Program-made: the position numbers and the translations under genes
Shown here: in pieces, positions 34,190 through 42,697 of the stretch
How the letters are laid out: each line of letters starts with the position of its first letter
Position numbering within the stretch: position 1 is the stretch's first letter
Notes under the pieces: model-generated
What the model was told of the DNA's origin: nothing
The model's input: the letters and a program-made list of their open reading frames with translations, nothing else
Database searches by the model: none
Origin: Verrucomicrobiia bacterium
Lineage (GTDB): Bacteria > Verrucomicrobiota > Verrucomicrobiia > JADLBR01 > JAIBCM01
Length of the DNA stretch: 64,000 bases
NCBI GenBank assembly: GCA_019694135.1
Contig: JAIBCM010000002.1
Span: forward strand, 272,143 to 336,142
Reading direction: 5' to 3'

Positions 34190-35122
34190 TTAAGCGGATT
34201 TTTGAGCGTTTTTCCAAATCTGGTCGGTGATTTCGATCGCGACATCGAGAGCGGCAGCTCCATGTTCTCCGCTGACAAGAGGTTGTTGTCGTAGACGAGC
34301 GCATTCGACGAACGATTTCAGTTCTAAAGAAAGGGGTTCTTCTTTGGTGATAGGCACTTTTTCGCGTGTGATTTGTGAATCAATTTTTCGGTAAATTTCT
34401 CCGGTTTGTTTTTGATAATCCAACGAGAGATAGGTGTCTTCTTGAAAAACTCGAATTTTTCTTAATTTTTCTGTGCTAATACGGCTAACGGTTAAGTTAG
34501 CAATACAACCATTTTCAAATCGCAATCGAGCATTGGCGATATCTTCGCCTTTACTGAGCACGGCAACACCGACAGCGTCTAAGCTTTGAATGGGAGATTT
34601 TACCAGGTGCAATACGATTTCCAAATCGTGGATCATTAGATCCAACACGACGCCAACATCTGTGCCGCGACCAGGATATTCGGAGAGTCGATGTGCTTCG
34701 ATAAAGCGCGGGTGGGTTAAGGATTGCTCGAGAGTTCTCAGCACCGGATTAAAACGTTCAATATGTCCGACTTGTAAAACGACATTGCGCGCTTTGGCGA
34801 GTTGCACGAGTTCTTTAGCAGGTTGAGGAGTGTCGGTGATAGGTTTTTCTACGAGCACATGTTTACCAGAAATGAGTAAAGGTTTTGCGACTTCATAATG
34901 GGTTGAAGTAGGCGTGGCAACTGTTGCGGCATCCACTGCATGGATGAGTTCTTGTAAGGAAGAAAAAGCTTTAACATTATGATGTTGAGCGATGCGTCGC
35001 GCTGAATCAGTATTCAAATCGTAAATGCCTACGAATTCCACATCGGGCAATAAAGAGTAAAGACGAGCATGTTCACGACCAATATGGCCGACACCGACAA
35101 CACCAACTTTTAGTTTTTCCAT
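34190..35122 (-). CDS. Gfo/Idh/MocA-family oxidoreductase in the lpx cluster
   Basis: A 310-residue NAD(P)-dependent sugar oxidoreductase. The Rossmann motif GVVGVGHIGREHARLY is at 7-22, EKP at 92-94 and a His/Asp-containing active-site helix in LDLMIHDLEIVLHLV. It sits between lpxI (13 bases away) and lpxB (33 bases away). In Acidithiobacillus and Leptospira a Gfo/Idh enzyme, GnnA, placed by the lpx genes oxidises UDP-GlcNAc at C3 for 3-amino-lipid A together with the aminotransferase GnnB (family knowledge). GnnB is not in this window, so a GnnA-type role is only a hypothesis; a different nucleotide-sugar reaction is possible. Confidence 0.85.
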   Translation of the reverse strand: MEKLKVGVVGVGHIGREHARLYSLLPDVEFVGIYDLNTDSARRIAQHHNVKAFSSLQELIHAVDAATVATPTSTHYEVAKPLLISGKHVLVEKPITDTPQPAKELVQLAKARNVVLQVGHIERFNPVLRTLEQSLTHPRFIEAHRLSEYPGRGTDVGVVLDLMIHDLEIVLHLVKSPIQSLDAVGVAVLSKGEDIANARLRFENGCIANLTVSRISTEKLRKIRVFQEDTYLSLDYQKQTGEIYRKIDSQITREKVPITKEEPLSLELKSFVECARLRQQPLVSGEHGAAALDVAIEITDQIWKNAQKSA

Positions 35123-35135
35123 AAAAAATAATTAA

Positions 35136-35936
35136 TTAATTTAAGCTAAGAATAGTAATATGATGTTTGAAAGCTAATTCGATTATTTTTTCTTTTTGTA
35201 AAAGCAAGGTTTTTTCTGCTTCCACAGCAATTGCCATGAGGTTGGCTTCGGCTGCAACCTCTAGGGTTTGGGGGCCGATCACCGGCACATCGAAACGAAA
35301 ATCTTGATTGGGTTTGCTAACTTTAGCTGCAATCGCTTCTTTACCCAGAGCGCCTGCACGGCGAATGGCTTCATTAGTTCCTTCGAACGCTTCGACTGCT
35401 AGCACGGTACCTTTTTTTACGACGACAGTTTGTCCGATGTCGAGCGCACTCATTTGTTTAGCAAGTTGAAAAGCGTAACGCGCATCATCCAGAAAACGGA
35501 GTTTAATTTTTGGTCCTACACTCCAGGCTTGTGGCACGATTTGATCTTCTAAAAATTGGGTGGCAGGCAAGAGAGTGACTCCCGATTTGGCAAGTTCCTG
35601 AGCGATAGCTGAGAAAAGGGTTTCCGCATTGCGTTGTTTGAGTTTTGATAAGAGTAAAAGCGCTTTGATATCAGGTTTTAAATGGAACAGGTTGCCAGGC
35701 CGAATTTGACCCGCCATGACGGCTTGAGTGACGCCTGTTTTTTGAAAGGTTTTCAGTAAAGTGCCCAGTTGTCCGACTCGCATCCAGTGGATATCATCGA
35801 CTTGCGACGCTAAATTGGGATCGGTTTCTTCTTCAAAAGCGGCAGCGACGATTCTTTTGACTCCTGCACGTCGCGCGCCAGCCACCCATTCGAAGGGATA
35901 AATGCCTCGTCCTGCAATAAGTCCGATGGTTTCCAT
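35136..35936 (-). CDS. lpxI: UDP-2,3-diacylglucosamine diphosphatase LpxI
   Basis: LpxI hydrolyses UDP-2,3-diacylglucosamine to lipid X, replacing LpxH in some Gram-negative lineages. The 266-residue protein begins METIGLIAGRGIYPFEWVAGARR and carries the LpxI signatures AVMAGQIRPGNLF, DIGQTVVVKKGTVLAVEAFEGT and PVIGPQTLEVAAEANL. The ATG at 35936 is chosen because the conserved METIGLIAG starts there; a longer frame to 35957 adds seven residues with poor conservation. It follows miaA by 25 bases and precedes the Gfo/Idh gene by 13. Confidence 0.94.
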   Translation of the reverse strand: METIGLIAGRGIYPFEWVAGARRAGVKRIVAAAFEEETDPNLASQVDDIHWMRVGQLGTLLKTFQKTGVTQAVMAGQIRPGNLFHLKPDIKALLLLSKLKQRNAETLFSAIAQELAKSGVTLLPATQFLEDQIVPQAWSVGPKIKLRFLDDARYAFQLAKQMSALDIGQTVVVKKGTVLAVEAFEGTNEAIRRAGALGKEAIAAKVSKPNQDFRFDVPVIGPQTLEVAAEANLMAIAVEAEKTLLLQKEKIIELAFKHHITILSLN

Positions 35937-35952
35937 TTTTGTTAGCTTGTAG

Positions 35953-35971
35953 AGCAAGCTTTTAGCTTGCT
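35953..35971. repeat. Perfect hairpin at the miaA stop
   Basis: AGCAAGCT, loop TTT, AGCTTGCT form an 8-bp stem that covers the miaA stop codon, just before lpxI. There is no T-run on the coding (minus) strand, so it is not a typical terminator. The word AGCTTGCT also occurs upstream of P2, which may be chance. Confidence 0.4.
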
Positions 35972-36858
35972 ATAAAATTTTTGTAAATCTTTTGCGCGGT
36001 CATTTCAGCGGGTTCTTCAGCAGAAACTGAAATCCATTGAATGTCTTTTTCTCGTTTGAACCAAGTCATTTGACGTTTAGCGTACTGTCGCGTTTGTTGT
36101 TGGATTTTTTGTTGGCAGGTTGCGAAATCCATTTTATCTCTTTCACCTTGTTTCCATGCCGCAATTTGTCGGTAGCCCAACGCTTGCCAGGCGGTGGCGT
36201 TGGGAGGAACTTTATCTTTCAAAATAGTTTCATATTCTTTTTCTAATCCTTGAAGAAACATGGTTCTGACTCGTTGATTAATCCGGTTTTTCAAATCTTC
36301 GGAATCTCGTTTTAATCCATAAATAGGCGATGTAGAAGTCTTTTGCCAACTGTCGCGTTGTAATGTGCCGCCTTGTTGCAAAATCGTGAAAGCTCTTTCC
36401 ACGCGACGACGGTTTTTGATATCAATTAGTGTCAAGGCTTCAGGTTGCAAATGCCGAATTTTTTCAATTAATTCTTCTAAAGTGAATTGAGCTAATTGCG
36501 TCTGGTGTTGCGGTAAAGTGGGTGGGTTGCTATCCAAGCCTACACGCAAGGCTCGAATATAAAGTCCTGTGCCTCCTACGACGAGCGCGCGTTTACCGCG
36601 CTGTTCAATTTGTTGGCGAGCGCTTTGAGCTTTTTCTAGCCATTGTGCGGCAGAAAAAAAATCCTGAGGTTCGACCAAATCCAAGCAGTGATGGATAATC
36701 TGTTTTTGTTCAGCAGGTGTTGGTTTGGCGGTGGCGATATCTAAATGACGATAGACTTGCATGGAATCGGCCACGATGATTTCTGCGTTAATGAGCGGTG
36801 CCAGATAAAGCGCAACTTCACTTTTGCCAACGGCAGTAGGACCTACGAGAAAAAGCAT
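35962..36858 (-). CDS. miaA: tRNA dimethylallyltransferase
   Basis: MiaA adds the isopentenyl group to A37 of tRNAs that read UNN codons. The 298-residue protein starts MLFLVGPTAVGKSEVALYLA with the P-loop GPTAVGKS at 6-13, followed by DSMQVYRHLDIATAKPT and GGTGLYIRAL, all MiaA signatures, and ends in a RQYAKRQMTWFKRE motif that contacts tRNA. It is the first gene of the miaA-lpxI-Gfo/Idh-lpxB-rsmI run. Divergent from the exported protein gene at 36951, with 92 bases between them. Confidence 0.97.
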   Translation of the reverse strand: MLFLVGPTAVGKSEVALYLAPLINAEIIVADSMQVYRHLDIATAKPTPAEQKQIIHHCLDLVEPQDFFSAAQWLEKAQSARQQIEQRGKRALVVGGTGLYIRALRVGLDSNPPTLPQHQTQLAQFTLEELIEKIRHLQPEALTLIDIKNRRRVERAFTILQQGGTLQRDSWQKTSTSPIYGLKRDSEDLKNRINQRVRTMFLQGLEKEYETILKDKVPPNATAWQALGYRQIAAWKQGERDKMDFATCQQKIQQQTRQYAKRQMTWFKREKDIQWISVSAEEPAEMTAQKIYKNFIAS

Positions 36859-36950
36859 AGCAAACGGTAAAAAGAACTATTTTCTTTTCCAAGTCAGGAA
36901 TTTAAAGCGGGGCCGTTTGACTTTGTTAATGAGCTTATTAAGGTGATTTT

Positions 36951-37523
36951 ATGAAGAAAATAATTTCTAATTTATTATTATTATCCTTAATTAGCCTTTT
37001 TTCGTCTCAGGCAAAAGCTTTGGATTTGCCAAAAGCGTTTACCACAGATTTTGCTGTGACACTAGCGACGGATGGCTCTCAAAGAGAAAGCGGAAGGGTG
37101 TTTTCTGCTAACCCAGAATTAATTCGAACCGAACTCAAAACAGAAGGCAAGGATCAGATTAATATTTATCGTGACCACAAAAGATATGTGCTTTATCCCG
37201 ATAGGAAATGGTATCGAGTTTTTTCGGATGGGCATCCTTTAATTAATGAATTTTCGGTGATTTATCAAACTGATACACGATGGGAAAAGATAGGTGACAA
37301 AGAGATTAGCGGGAAAAGTGCAATTAAATGGAATGTTACTTATCATGTTAATAATCAAGATAAAACTGTCAAAGTTTGGACTGATGCTAATAACAACAAT
37401 CCCTTGCGCATCAAAGTGGATAATAAGATTGTTAATTTAACCAATTTTAAGGAAGGCGATCCTGATCCTTCTTTATTTGAAGTGCCAAGAAATTATACAG
37501 AAATTCAAGATTATCAGGAGTAA
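36951..37523 (+). CDS. Exported protein, paralogue of the next gene
   Basis: The 190-residue protein has a signal peptide (Lys-rich start, hydrophobic core ISNLLLLSLISLF, probable cleavage after AKA near residue 23). The mature part is beta-rich and resembles the LolA/LolB or DUF4412 fold, with alternating short strands and Lys/Asp-rich turns. It shares with its neighbour (37594) the pattern WEK-G-EI-G-SAIKWN, a VWTD motif and a terminal SLFEVP-Y. A putative ribosome-binding site AAGGTGA is at 36940-36946. It may bind a hydrophobic ligand in the periplasm. No family assignment is firm. Confidence 0.75.
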   Translation: MKKIISNLLLLSLISLFSSQAKALDLPKAFTTDFAVTLATDGSQRESGRVFSANPELIRTELKTEGKDQINIYRDHKRYVLYPDRKWYRVFSDGHPLINEFSVIYQTDTRWEKIGDKEISGKSAIKWNVTYHVNNQDKTVKVWTDANNNNPLRIKVDNKIVNLTNFKEGDPDPSLFEVPRNYTEIQDYQE

Positions 37524-37593
37524 GCATTGTCGTTTTTTACAAAATAAGAGTTTACATCAATCCTTATTCTATTTAGGAAAAGTAAAAATAATT

Positions 37594-38184
37594 ATGAAAA
37601 ACTTTGCTTATTTTCTTAAAGGTTTAGGTTTGGCTTTACTATTTACTTTGACGACGGTTTCTTGCTCCAAAGCAGGCGATAAACCGGGGCAGATGCCCAA
37701 AAAATACAGTGTGGATATGGTGGTCACGGCGCCTGGAATGCCCTCAGCCAACACCATGAAAATGTTTGTAGATGATAAACTTTCTCGTGCTGAAGTGGAA
37801 ATGAACGGTTTTAAGCAAGTTACTATCTATCGTGATAATAAAGTCATCATGCTGATGCCAGATAATAAATATATGGAAATGGAAGTGCCTAATCCCACGC
37901 TCAATGCGATTCAATCCATTAGTGATGATTCCAAATGGGAAAAAGCAGGAGAGGAAGAGATCGATGGAATTTCGGCAATCAAATGGAATATTGTAACTAA
38001 AATTAAAGGACAAACTATTAACTCCGTCATTTGGACTGATAAGAAGGAAGGTTATCCTGTGCGTTCCGAAGCTGAAGGCGCGGTTATTGATTGGAGAAAT
38101 TTAAAAGTTGGACCTCAAGATAAATCCTTGTTTGAAATTCCTGCGGGTTATTCCAAAATGGAAATGCCCCAGATGCCGCAATGA
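37594..38184 (+). CDS. Lipoprotein, paralogue of the preceding gene
   Basis: The 196-residue protein begins MKNFAYFLKGLGLALLFTLT and has the lipobox TVSC at 21-24, so C24 should carry the lipid anchor. The mature part shares DDSKWEKAGEEEIDGISAIK and SLFEIPAGY with the 36951 product. The start at 37594 is chosen because only it produces a lipobox; the frame is open back to 37477 but that extension overlaps the previous gene. Members of this DUF4412-like group are proposed to bind lipids. The two form a tandem duplication, one secreted and one lipidated. Function is inferred from fold only. Confidence 0.78.
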   Translation: MKNFAYFLKGLGLALLFTLTTVSCSKAGDKPGQMPKKYSVDMVVTAPGMPSANTMKMFVDDKLSRAEVEMNGFKQVTIYRDNKVIMLMPDNKYMEMEVPNPTLNAIQSISDDSKWEKAGEEEIDGISAIKWNIVTKIKGQTINSVIWTDKKEGYPVRSEAEGAVIDWRNLKVGPQDKSLFEIPAGYSKMEMPQMPQ

Positions 38185-38291
38185 GTAGGAAATAAATTAG
38201 CAATAAAGCTAGCTGCTAAGATCTAATCCCGAAAACTGAAAATGAGTTTTGCCATTGTAATTAGAATGGTGAATGGGTTTAATGAAAAGGG

Positions 38292-39614
38292 ATGAGCGGG
38301 TGGGACAAGCAAAAAATTAACAGGCGATTTCAAGGGCAAATTATTTTAGCATTGGTGTTGGCGTTGATTTGCGGGCAATTGACGCGAGTTGAAGTGGGTT
38401 GGGAGCATTTTGGATTTCACCGAATTCTAAATATTCCAGTAATTGGAATTTATAGTTTTATTGGAGAGTTATTTTTGCGTTTGCTGCAAATGTTGATTGT
38501 TCCATTGATTGCGTCGGCGATGATTACGGCGATGGGCAGTTTGGCGGGGGAAGGAATCTTGGGCAGGTTAGGTTTTAAAACGATTTGTTATTATTTATCG
38601 ACAACATTGTTGGCGGTTTTAACGGGGTTGGGTTTTGTGAATTGGATTCGTCCGGGGCAAATTCAGGGAGAAACAGCGAAGGAATTACTAGGATTATCTC
38701 GAGGATCAGGAGAGATTGCGAAGATTTTAGGAGAAAAGGGGCCGAGTGATTTAGTGGAAATTTTTTTACGCATGGTGCCGCGCAATGTGGTAGAGGTTGC
38801 GTCACAAAATGGACAAATGTTGGGGGTGATTTTTTTTAGTCTTTTGTTTGGCTTTTTTATGACGCGACTTTCGGGCGAAACGAAGTCTATTTTGAAGAAA
38901 TTTTGGCAAGGTGTTTATGAGATTATGCTAATGATAACGGAGTGGGTGATGCGTTTTGCGCCTCTTGGGGTTTTTGGATTGGTGGCGAAAGTGTCGGCAT
39001 CCACGGCACCGCAGGATTTTCGTATTTTATTCAGTTTTTTTATTACTGTTTTATTGGCTTTGGCTTTTCATTTTTTTATTTCTTTGCCGTTGTTATTGCG
39101 AGGCATGGGAAAAATCAATCCTTGGTTGCATTTTCGGGCGATTTTTCCGGCGTTGCTGACGGCGTTTTCAACCAGTTCTTCCAGCGCGACTTTGCCGGTG
39201 ACATTGGATTGTTTGGAGCGTCGCGCGAAGGTGAGTCATCGCATTACAAGTTTTGTCACGCCGTTGGGCGCGACAGTGAATATGGATGGCACGGCACTTT
39301 ACGAATGCGTAGCGGTCATATTTATTGCTCAACTTTATGGTGTGCAACTGGCGTTTCAGCAACAGTTCTTAATTGTGATTTTGGCGTTATTAACTTCAGT
39401 GGGGGTAGCAGGCATTCCCAGCGCAAGTTTGGTAGCGATTATGGTAATTCTTTCGTCATTAAAGCTTCCAGTGGAAGCCATTGGTATTTTGATGGTGTTT
39501 GATCGTTTGTTGGACATGTGTCGCACAGCGGTCAATGTGTTTAGCGATACGTGTGGAGCGGTCATTATTGCTCGAACGGAAGGGGAAATGACTGTGATGG
39601 AGAAAAGTGGATAA
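38292..39614 (+). CDS. Dicarboxylate/amino acid:cation symporter
   Basis: A 440-residue inner-membrane protein of the DAACS (GltP/GltT/DctA) family with about eight membrane helices and two re-entrant hairpins. The serine-rich hairpin reads AFSTSSSSATLPVTL near residue 293, and the cation/substrate motif NMDGTALYECVAVIFIAQLYG lies near 330 (NMDGT in helix 7). The C-terminal DMCRTAVNVFSD motif with the substrate-binding Asp/Arg is also conserved. Substrate may be glutamate, aspartate, or C4-dicarboxylates; the sequence does not decide. Monocistronic, convergent with the helicase 5 bases downstream. Confidence 0.93.
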   Translation: MSGWDKQKINRRFQGQIILALVLALICGQLTRVEVGWEHFGFHRILNIPVIGIYSFIGELFLRLLQMLIVPLIASAMITAMGSLAGEGILGRLGFKTICYYLSTTLLAVLTGLGFVNWIRPGQIQGETAKELLGLSRGSGEIAKILGEKGPSDLVEIFLRMVPRNVVEVASQNGQMLGVIFFSLLFGFFMTRLSGETKSILKKFWQGVYEIMLMITEWVMRFAPLGVFGLVAKVSASTAPQDFRILFSFFITVLLALAFHFFISLPLLLRGMGKINPWLHFRAIFPALLTAFSTSSSSATLPVTLDCLERRAKVSHRITSFVTPLGATVNMDGTALYECVAVIFIAQLYGVQLAFQQQFLIVILALLTSVGVAGIPSASLVAIMVILSSLKLPVEAIGILMVFDRLLDMCRTAVNVFSDTCGAVIIARTEGEMTVMEKSG

Positions 39615-39619
39615 AAATA

Positions 39620-41680
39620 TTAAAGCCAATTTGCTGAACCGCGTAAGTTGCCAGGATTGGTTTGCGAAAAAGAAGTCGCAGGAGTTTCCACTTTCCATTC
39701 TTCCAAAAGTTTTTCCGGGATTTCATTTAAAAAACGGGAGCGCGTTTGAAAAAGATCGCCGGTTATAGGGTTGCGTTGCAAGCGCATGAGTGGATAGGTT
39801 AAATAGAGAGCATCGCGTGCTCGGGTTACGGCAACATAAAAGAGGCGGCGTTCTTCTTCGAGTTGATCCGGATCGTGTAAGCAACGAGCCATCGGGAGCG
39901 CGCCGTCGCACAGCATGATGAGAAAAACGATTTTCCATTCGAGTCCTTTGGCTTGATGAATAGTGCTGAGTTTTAGGGTGTCTTGTAGTTGATTTTCTTT
40001 ATTTTCTTCAAGACGTCCTTGAGGTGTGTCGACGTTGGTAAGGAGAGTGATTTGAGAAAGGAAATCGGATAGGGTTTCGAATTGTTGGGAAAATTCTTGT
40101 AATTGACGAAGATCGTCGAGGCGTTGTTCTGCGTTATCAAAAGTTAATTTGAGATAATTTTCATAAAATTTTTCGAGGATAAGTTGAATAAAAGTTGCGT
40201 TATCGGGATTAGCTGCTGGATCGGCTGACATCGCGCGTAATTGATCGATGAGTTGTGAAAGTTTTTGCCAAGACGTTAACGATTTGGCGCTGGTGGGTGA
40301 GATGCCATCCCAAACCGTTTTGCCTTGAAGCTGTGACCAAAGCTTTTCGGCTCCTCGATCTCCGATGCCCGGCAGAAGTTGTGCCGTCCGCTTAAAAGCG
40401 ACTTCATCATTTGGATTGATGGCAATTTTTAATATGGCGCATAGGTCTTTAATATGAGCTTGTTCAAAAAATTGAATGCCGGAGGTAATTAAGAAGGGAA
40501 TGTTGCGACGGCTGAGTTCGAGTTGTAATTCGATAGCGTGGGAGTGAGCGCGGTAGAGAATAGCGATTTCATTTAATGCGATACCTTCGTCATGGAGTTC
40601 TTGAATGCGTTGTGCAATGAAACGTGCCTGTTGTGTAGCATCAGTTAAAGGCACGAGAGCAGGTTTGGCACTGGCCGGCTTGTTAGAATGCAGATGTTTG
40701 GGGTGTTGTTTGACGTTGTGCGAAATAGAAGCGTTAGCTACGGCAAGAATTTCTGGAGTGCTGCGATAGTTGGTTTCGATGCGATAGGTGGTGGCTTCGG
40801 GATATTTTTTGGGGAAATCCAGGATGTTGGCGAAGTTGGCGCCACGCCAAGAGTAAATGCTTTGGGCATCATCACCAACGACCATGAGATTTTTATGTTG
40901 CGCAGCAAGTAAATCAATAAGTCGTGCTTGGACAAGGTTAGTGTCTTGATATTCGTCGACCAATAAATAAAGCCATTGTTGTTGGTAGCGTTGGCGAATG
41001 GTTTCATGATTTTCCAAAAGTGCTAAAGGTAAAGTGAGTAGATCATCATAATCGACGACGTTTGAACTTTTTTTGCGTTGTTGAAAAACAGTTTGAAGTT
41101 GGGTGAGTTGGGGTAGGTATTCTGTGAGATGGACAAAGTTGCTGGAGGCTAATTGCTCCAAACTTTGTTGTGTGTTAATGGCAAGACTAAATAATTCCAG
41201 AATGGCGTCGGCTCGAGGGAAGAGTTTGTCTTTTTTATCTTTTTTGTCTTTAACGCTTAGTCCTAAACTGGCTAAGCAGGAGGTGAGAAGGGATTTAGAA
41301 TCTTCACGGTCTAAAATGGTGAAATCAGGTCGTAACCCCACTTCCGAGGCGTGTCTTCGGAGTAGTCGATTACCGATGGCGTGAAAGGTGCCGCCCCAGA
41401 TTTGTGAAGCGTCAATCGGCAAAAGATTTTCCACACGATAAAGCATTTCTCGAGCAGCTTTGTTGGTGAAAGTGAGCAGTAAAATTTGTTGGGGAGCGAT
41501 GCCATTTTCGAATAAATAAGCGACGCGATAAATTAAAGTGCGAGTTTTTCCGCTGCCAGCGCCGGCGATGACAAGGGCCGGGCCGGGCGCGGCTGTCACG
41601 GCGGCGAATTGATCGGTATTAAGCTCTTGAGCGTAATCAATTTTTTGCGTGGTATGATGAGTTTGAAGAGTGTAGCGCAA
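39620..41680 (-). CDS. UvrD/PcrA/Rep-type superfamily 1A DNA helicase
   Basis: The 686-residue protein has the SF1A helicase motifs: Q-motif LNTDQFAAVTA, Walker A AGAGSGKT (39-46), motif II LLVDEYQDTN, motif III GDDAQSIYSWRGA, motif IV YRST and motif VI VAVTRARDALYLTYP. It is shorter than E. coli UvrD (720) and ends soon after motif VI plus a short tail, so the RNA-polymerase-binding Tudor-like domain of PcrA is missing. The start appears to be TTG at 41680, since no ATG lies near the conserved N-terminus. Role in repair or fork restart is probable. It is convergent with the symporter. Confidence 0.92.
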   Translation of the reverse strand: MRYTLQTHHTTQKIDYAQELNTDQFAAVTAAPGPALVIAGAGSGKTRTLIYRVAYLFENGIAPQQILLLTFTNKAAREMLYRVENLLPIDASQIWGGTFHAIGNRLLRRHASEVGLRPDFTILDREDSKSLLTSCLASLGLSVKDKKDKKDKLFPRADAILELFSLAINTQQSLEQLASSNFVHLTEYLPQLTQLQTVFQQRKKSSNVVDYDDLLTLPLALLENHETIRQRYQQQWLYLLVDEYQDTNLVQARLIDLLAAQHKNLMVVGDDAQSIYSWRGANFANILDFPKKYPEATTYRIETNYRSTPEILAVANASISHNVKQHPKHLHSNKPASAKPALVPLTDATQQARFIAQRIQELHDEGIALNEIAILYRAHSHAIELQLELSRRNIPFLITSGIQFFEQAHIKDLCAILKIAINPNDEVAFKRTAQLLPGIGDRGAEKLWSQLQGKTVWDGISPTSAKSLTSWQKLSQLIDQLRAMSADPAANPDNATFIQLILEKFYENYLKLTFDNAEQRLDDLRQLQEFSQQFETLSDFLSQITLLTNVDTPQGRLEENKENQLQDTLKLSTIHQAKGLEWKIVFLIMLCDGALPMARCLHDPDQLEEERRLFYVAVTRARDALYLTYPLMRLQRNPITGDLFQTRSRFLNEIPEKLLEEWKVETPATSFSQTNPGNLRGSANWL

Positions 41681-41779
41681 GGGAAATTAAGGATTATAAA
41701 TTAATAATTAATTAAGAATGATGTAATAAGTTGATTTTGACCTTTTGAATGATTGTAATAAAAATAGCGATTTCATAAT

Positions 41780-42547
41780 TCATTCTTGCTTTGTTAAAAA
41801 TTCTTCGACCAATGCCGCATAAGCGATAGCGCCTGTGCTATGGAGATCGTAAGCAAAAATAGGTTTTCCATGACTGGGAGCTTCACCCAAACGAATGGTG
41901 CGTGGAATTAAGGTTTCATAAAGAGAGGCACCAAGATGGTTTTTGACTTCTTGAATGACGGTTTGGGAAAGTTTGGTGCGAGCATCATACATAGTCATGA
42001 GAATGCCTTCGATTTGGAGATTGGGATTGGCGGTTTGGCGGATGCGTTCGATATAACTCAAAATTTTGCTGAGCCCTTCCAGAGAAAGATATTCGCATTG
42101 TAGCGGGATTAAAATGCTGTCGGCAGCGATTAATGCTTGAGTCATGAGCGCGCCGAGGCTGGGTGGACAATCGATAAAAACAAAATCGAAGGTGGGATTG
42201 AGGCGAAGCGGTTCAAGAATCTGTTTTAAGCGGTGGATTGAATTTTCGAGTTGTGCGATTTCGATTTCGATGCCAGCTAAATCTTTTTCAGAAGGGAGTA
42301 ATGAAAGGTTGAGATAATCGGTAGGAGCGATGAATGTTTCTAAGGGTCGATTATCACCTAACAAAACAGGGTAAAGGCTCAGGTTGGGCTGCTCTTGAAA
42401 ACCCACAGCGCTTGTGGCGCTAGCTTGGGGGTCGAGGTCAATTAAAAGAACTTTTTTATCTTTAGCGGCTAACCCTGCAGAAAGGTTAACGGCTGTGGTG
42501 GTTTTGCCCACGCCGCCTTTTTGATTGGCTATGGCGATAATTTTCAT
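41780..42547 (-). CDS. ParA/Soj-family ATPase
   Basis: The 255-residue deviant Walker ATPase starts MKIIAIANQKGGVGKTTTAV with the KGGVGKTTT motif at 10-18, followed by LIDLDPQASATSAVG and the Walker B VFIDCPPSLGALM. It lacks an HTH. ParA partner genes usually encode ParB, but no parB is adjacent here; the gene is divergent from mcsB across 150 bases of AT-rich DNA and 99 bases separate its end from the helicase. It may be the chromosomal ParA separated from ParB, or an orphan used for positioning another cargo. Confidence in the family is high, in the role moderate. Confidence 0.92.
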   Translation of the reverse strand: MKIIAIANQKGGVGKTTTAVNLSAGLAAKDKKVLLIDLDPQASATSAVGFQEQPNLSLYPVLLGDNRPLETFIAPTDYLNLSLLPSEKDLAGIEIEIAQLENSIHRLKQILEPLRLNPTFDFVFIDCPPSLGALMTQALIAADSILIPLQCEYLSLEGLSKILSYIERIRQTANPNLQIEGILMTMYDARTKLSQTVIQEVKNHLGASLYETLIPRTIRLGEAPSHGKPIFAYDLHSTGAIAYAALVEEFLTKQE

Positions 42548-42697
42548 GTTTGAAAGAGAGATAACAATTTATTTTGAAATTTAATAAAGAGAAAAAGAGG
42601 AAAAAGAAATCAATTTTACGATAAGTTTAATTTTCAGAGTGAGTTTTGCGAGCTTGAAAGGCCAGTGAAAAATTCGTATATTAAGCAGGAGATGAAA

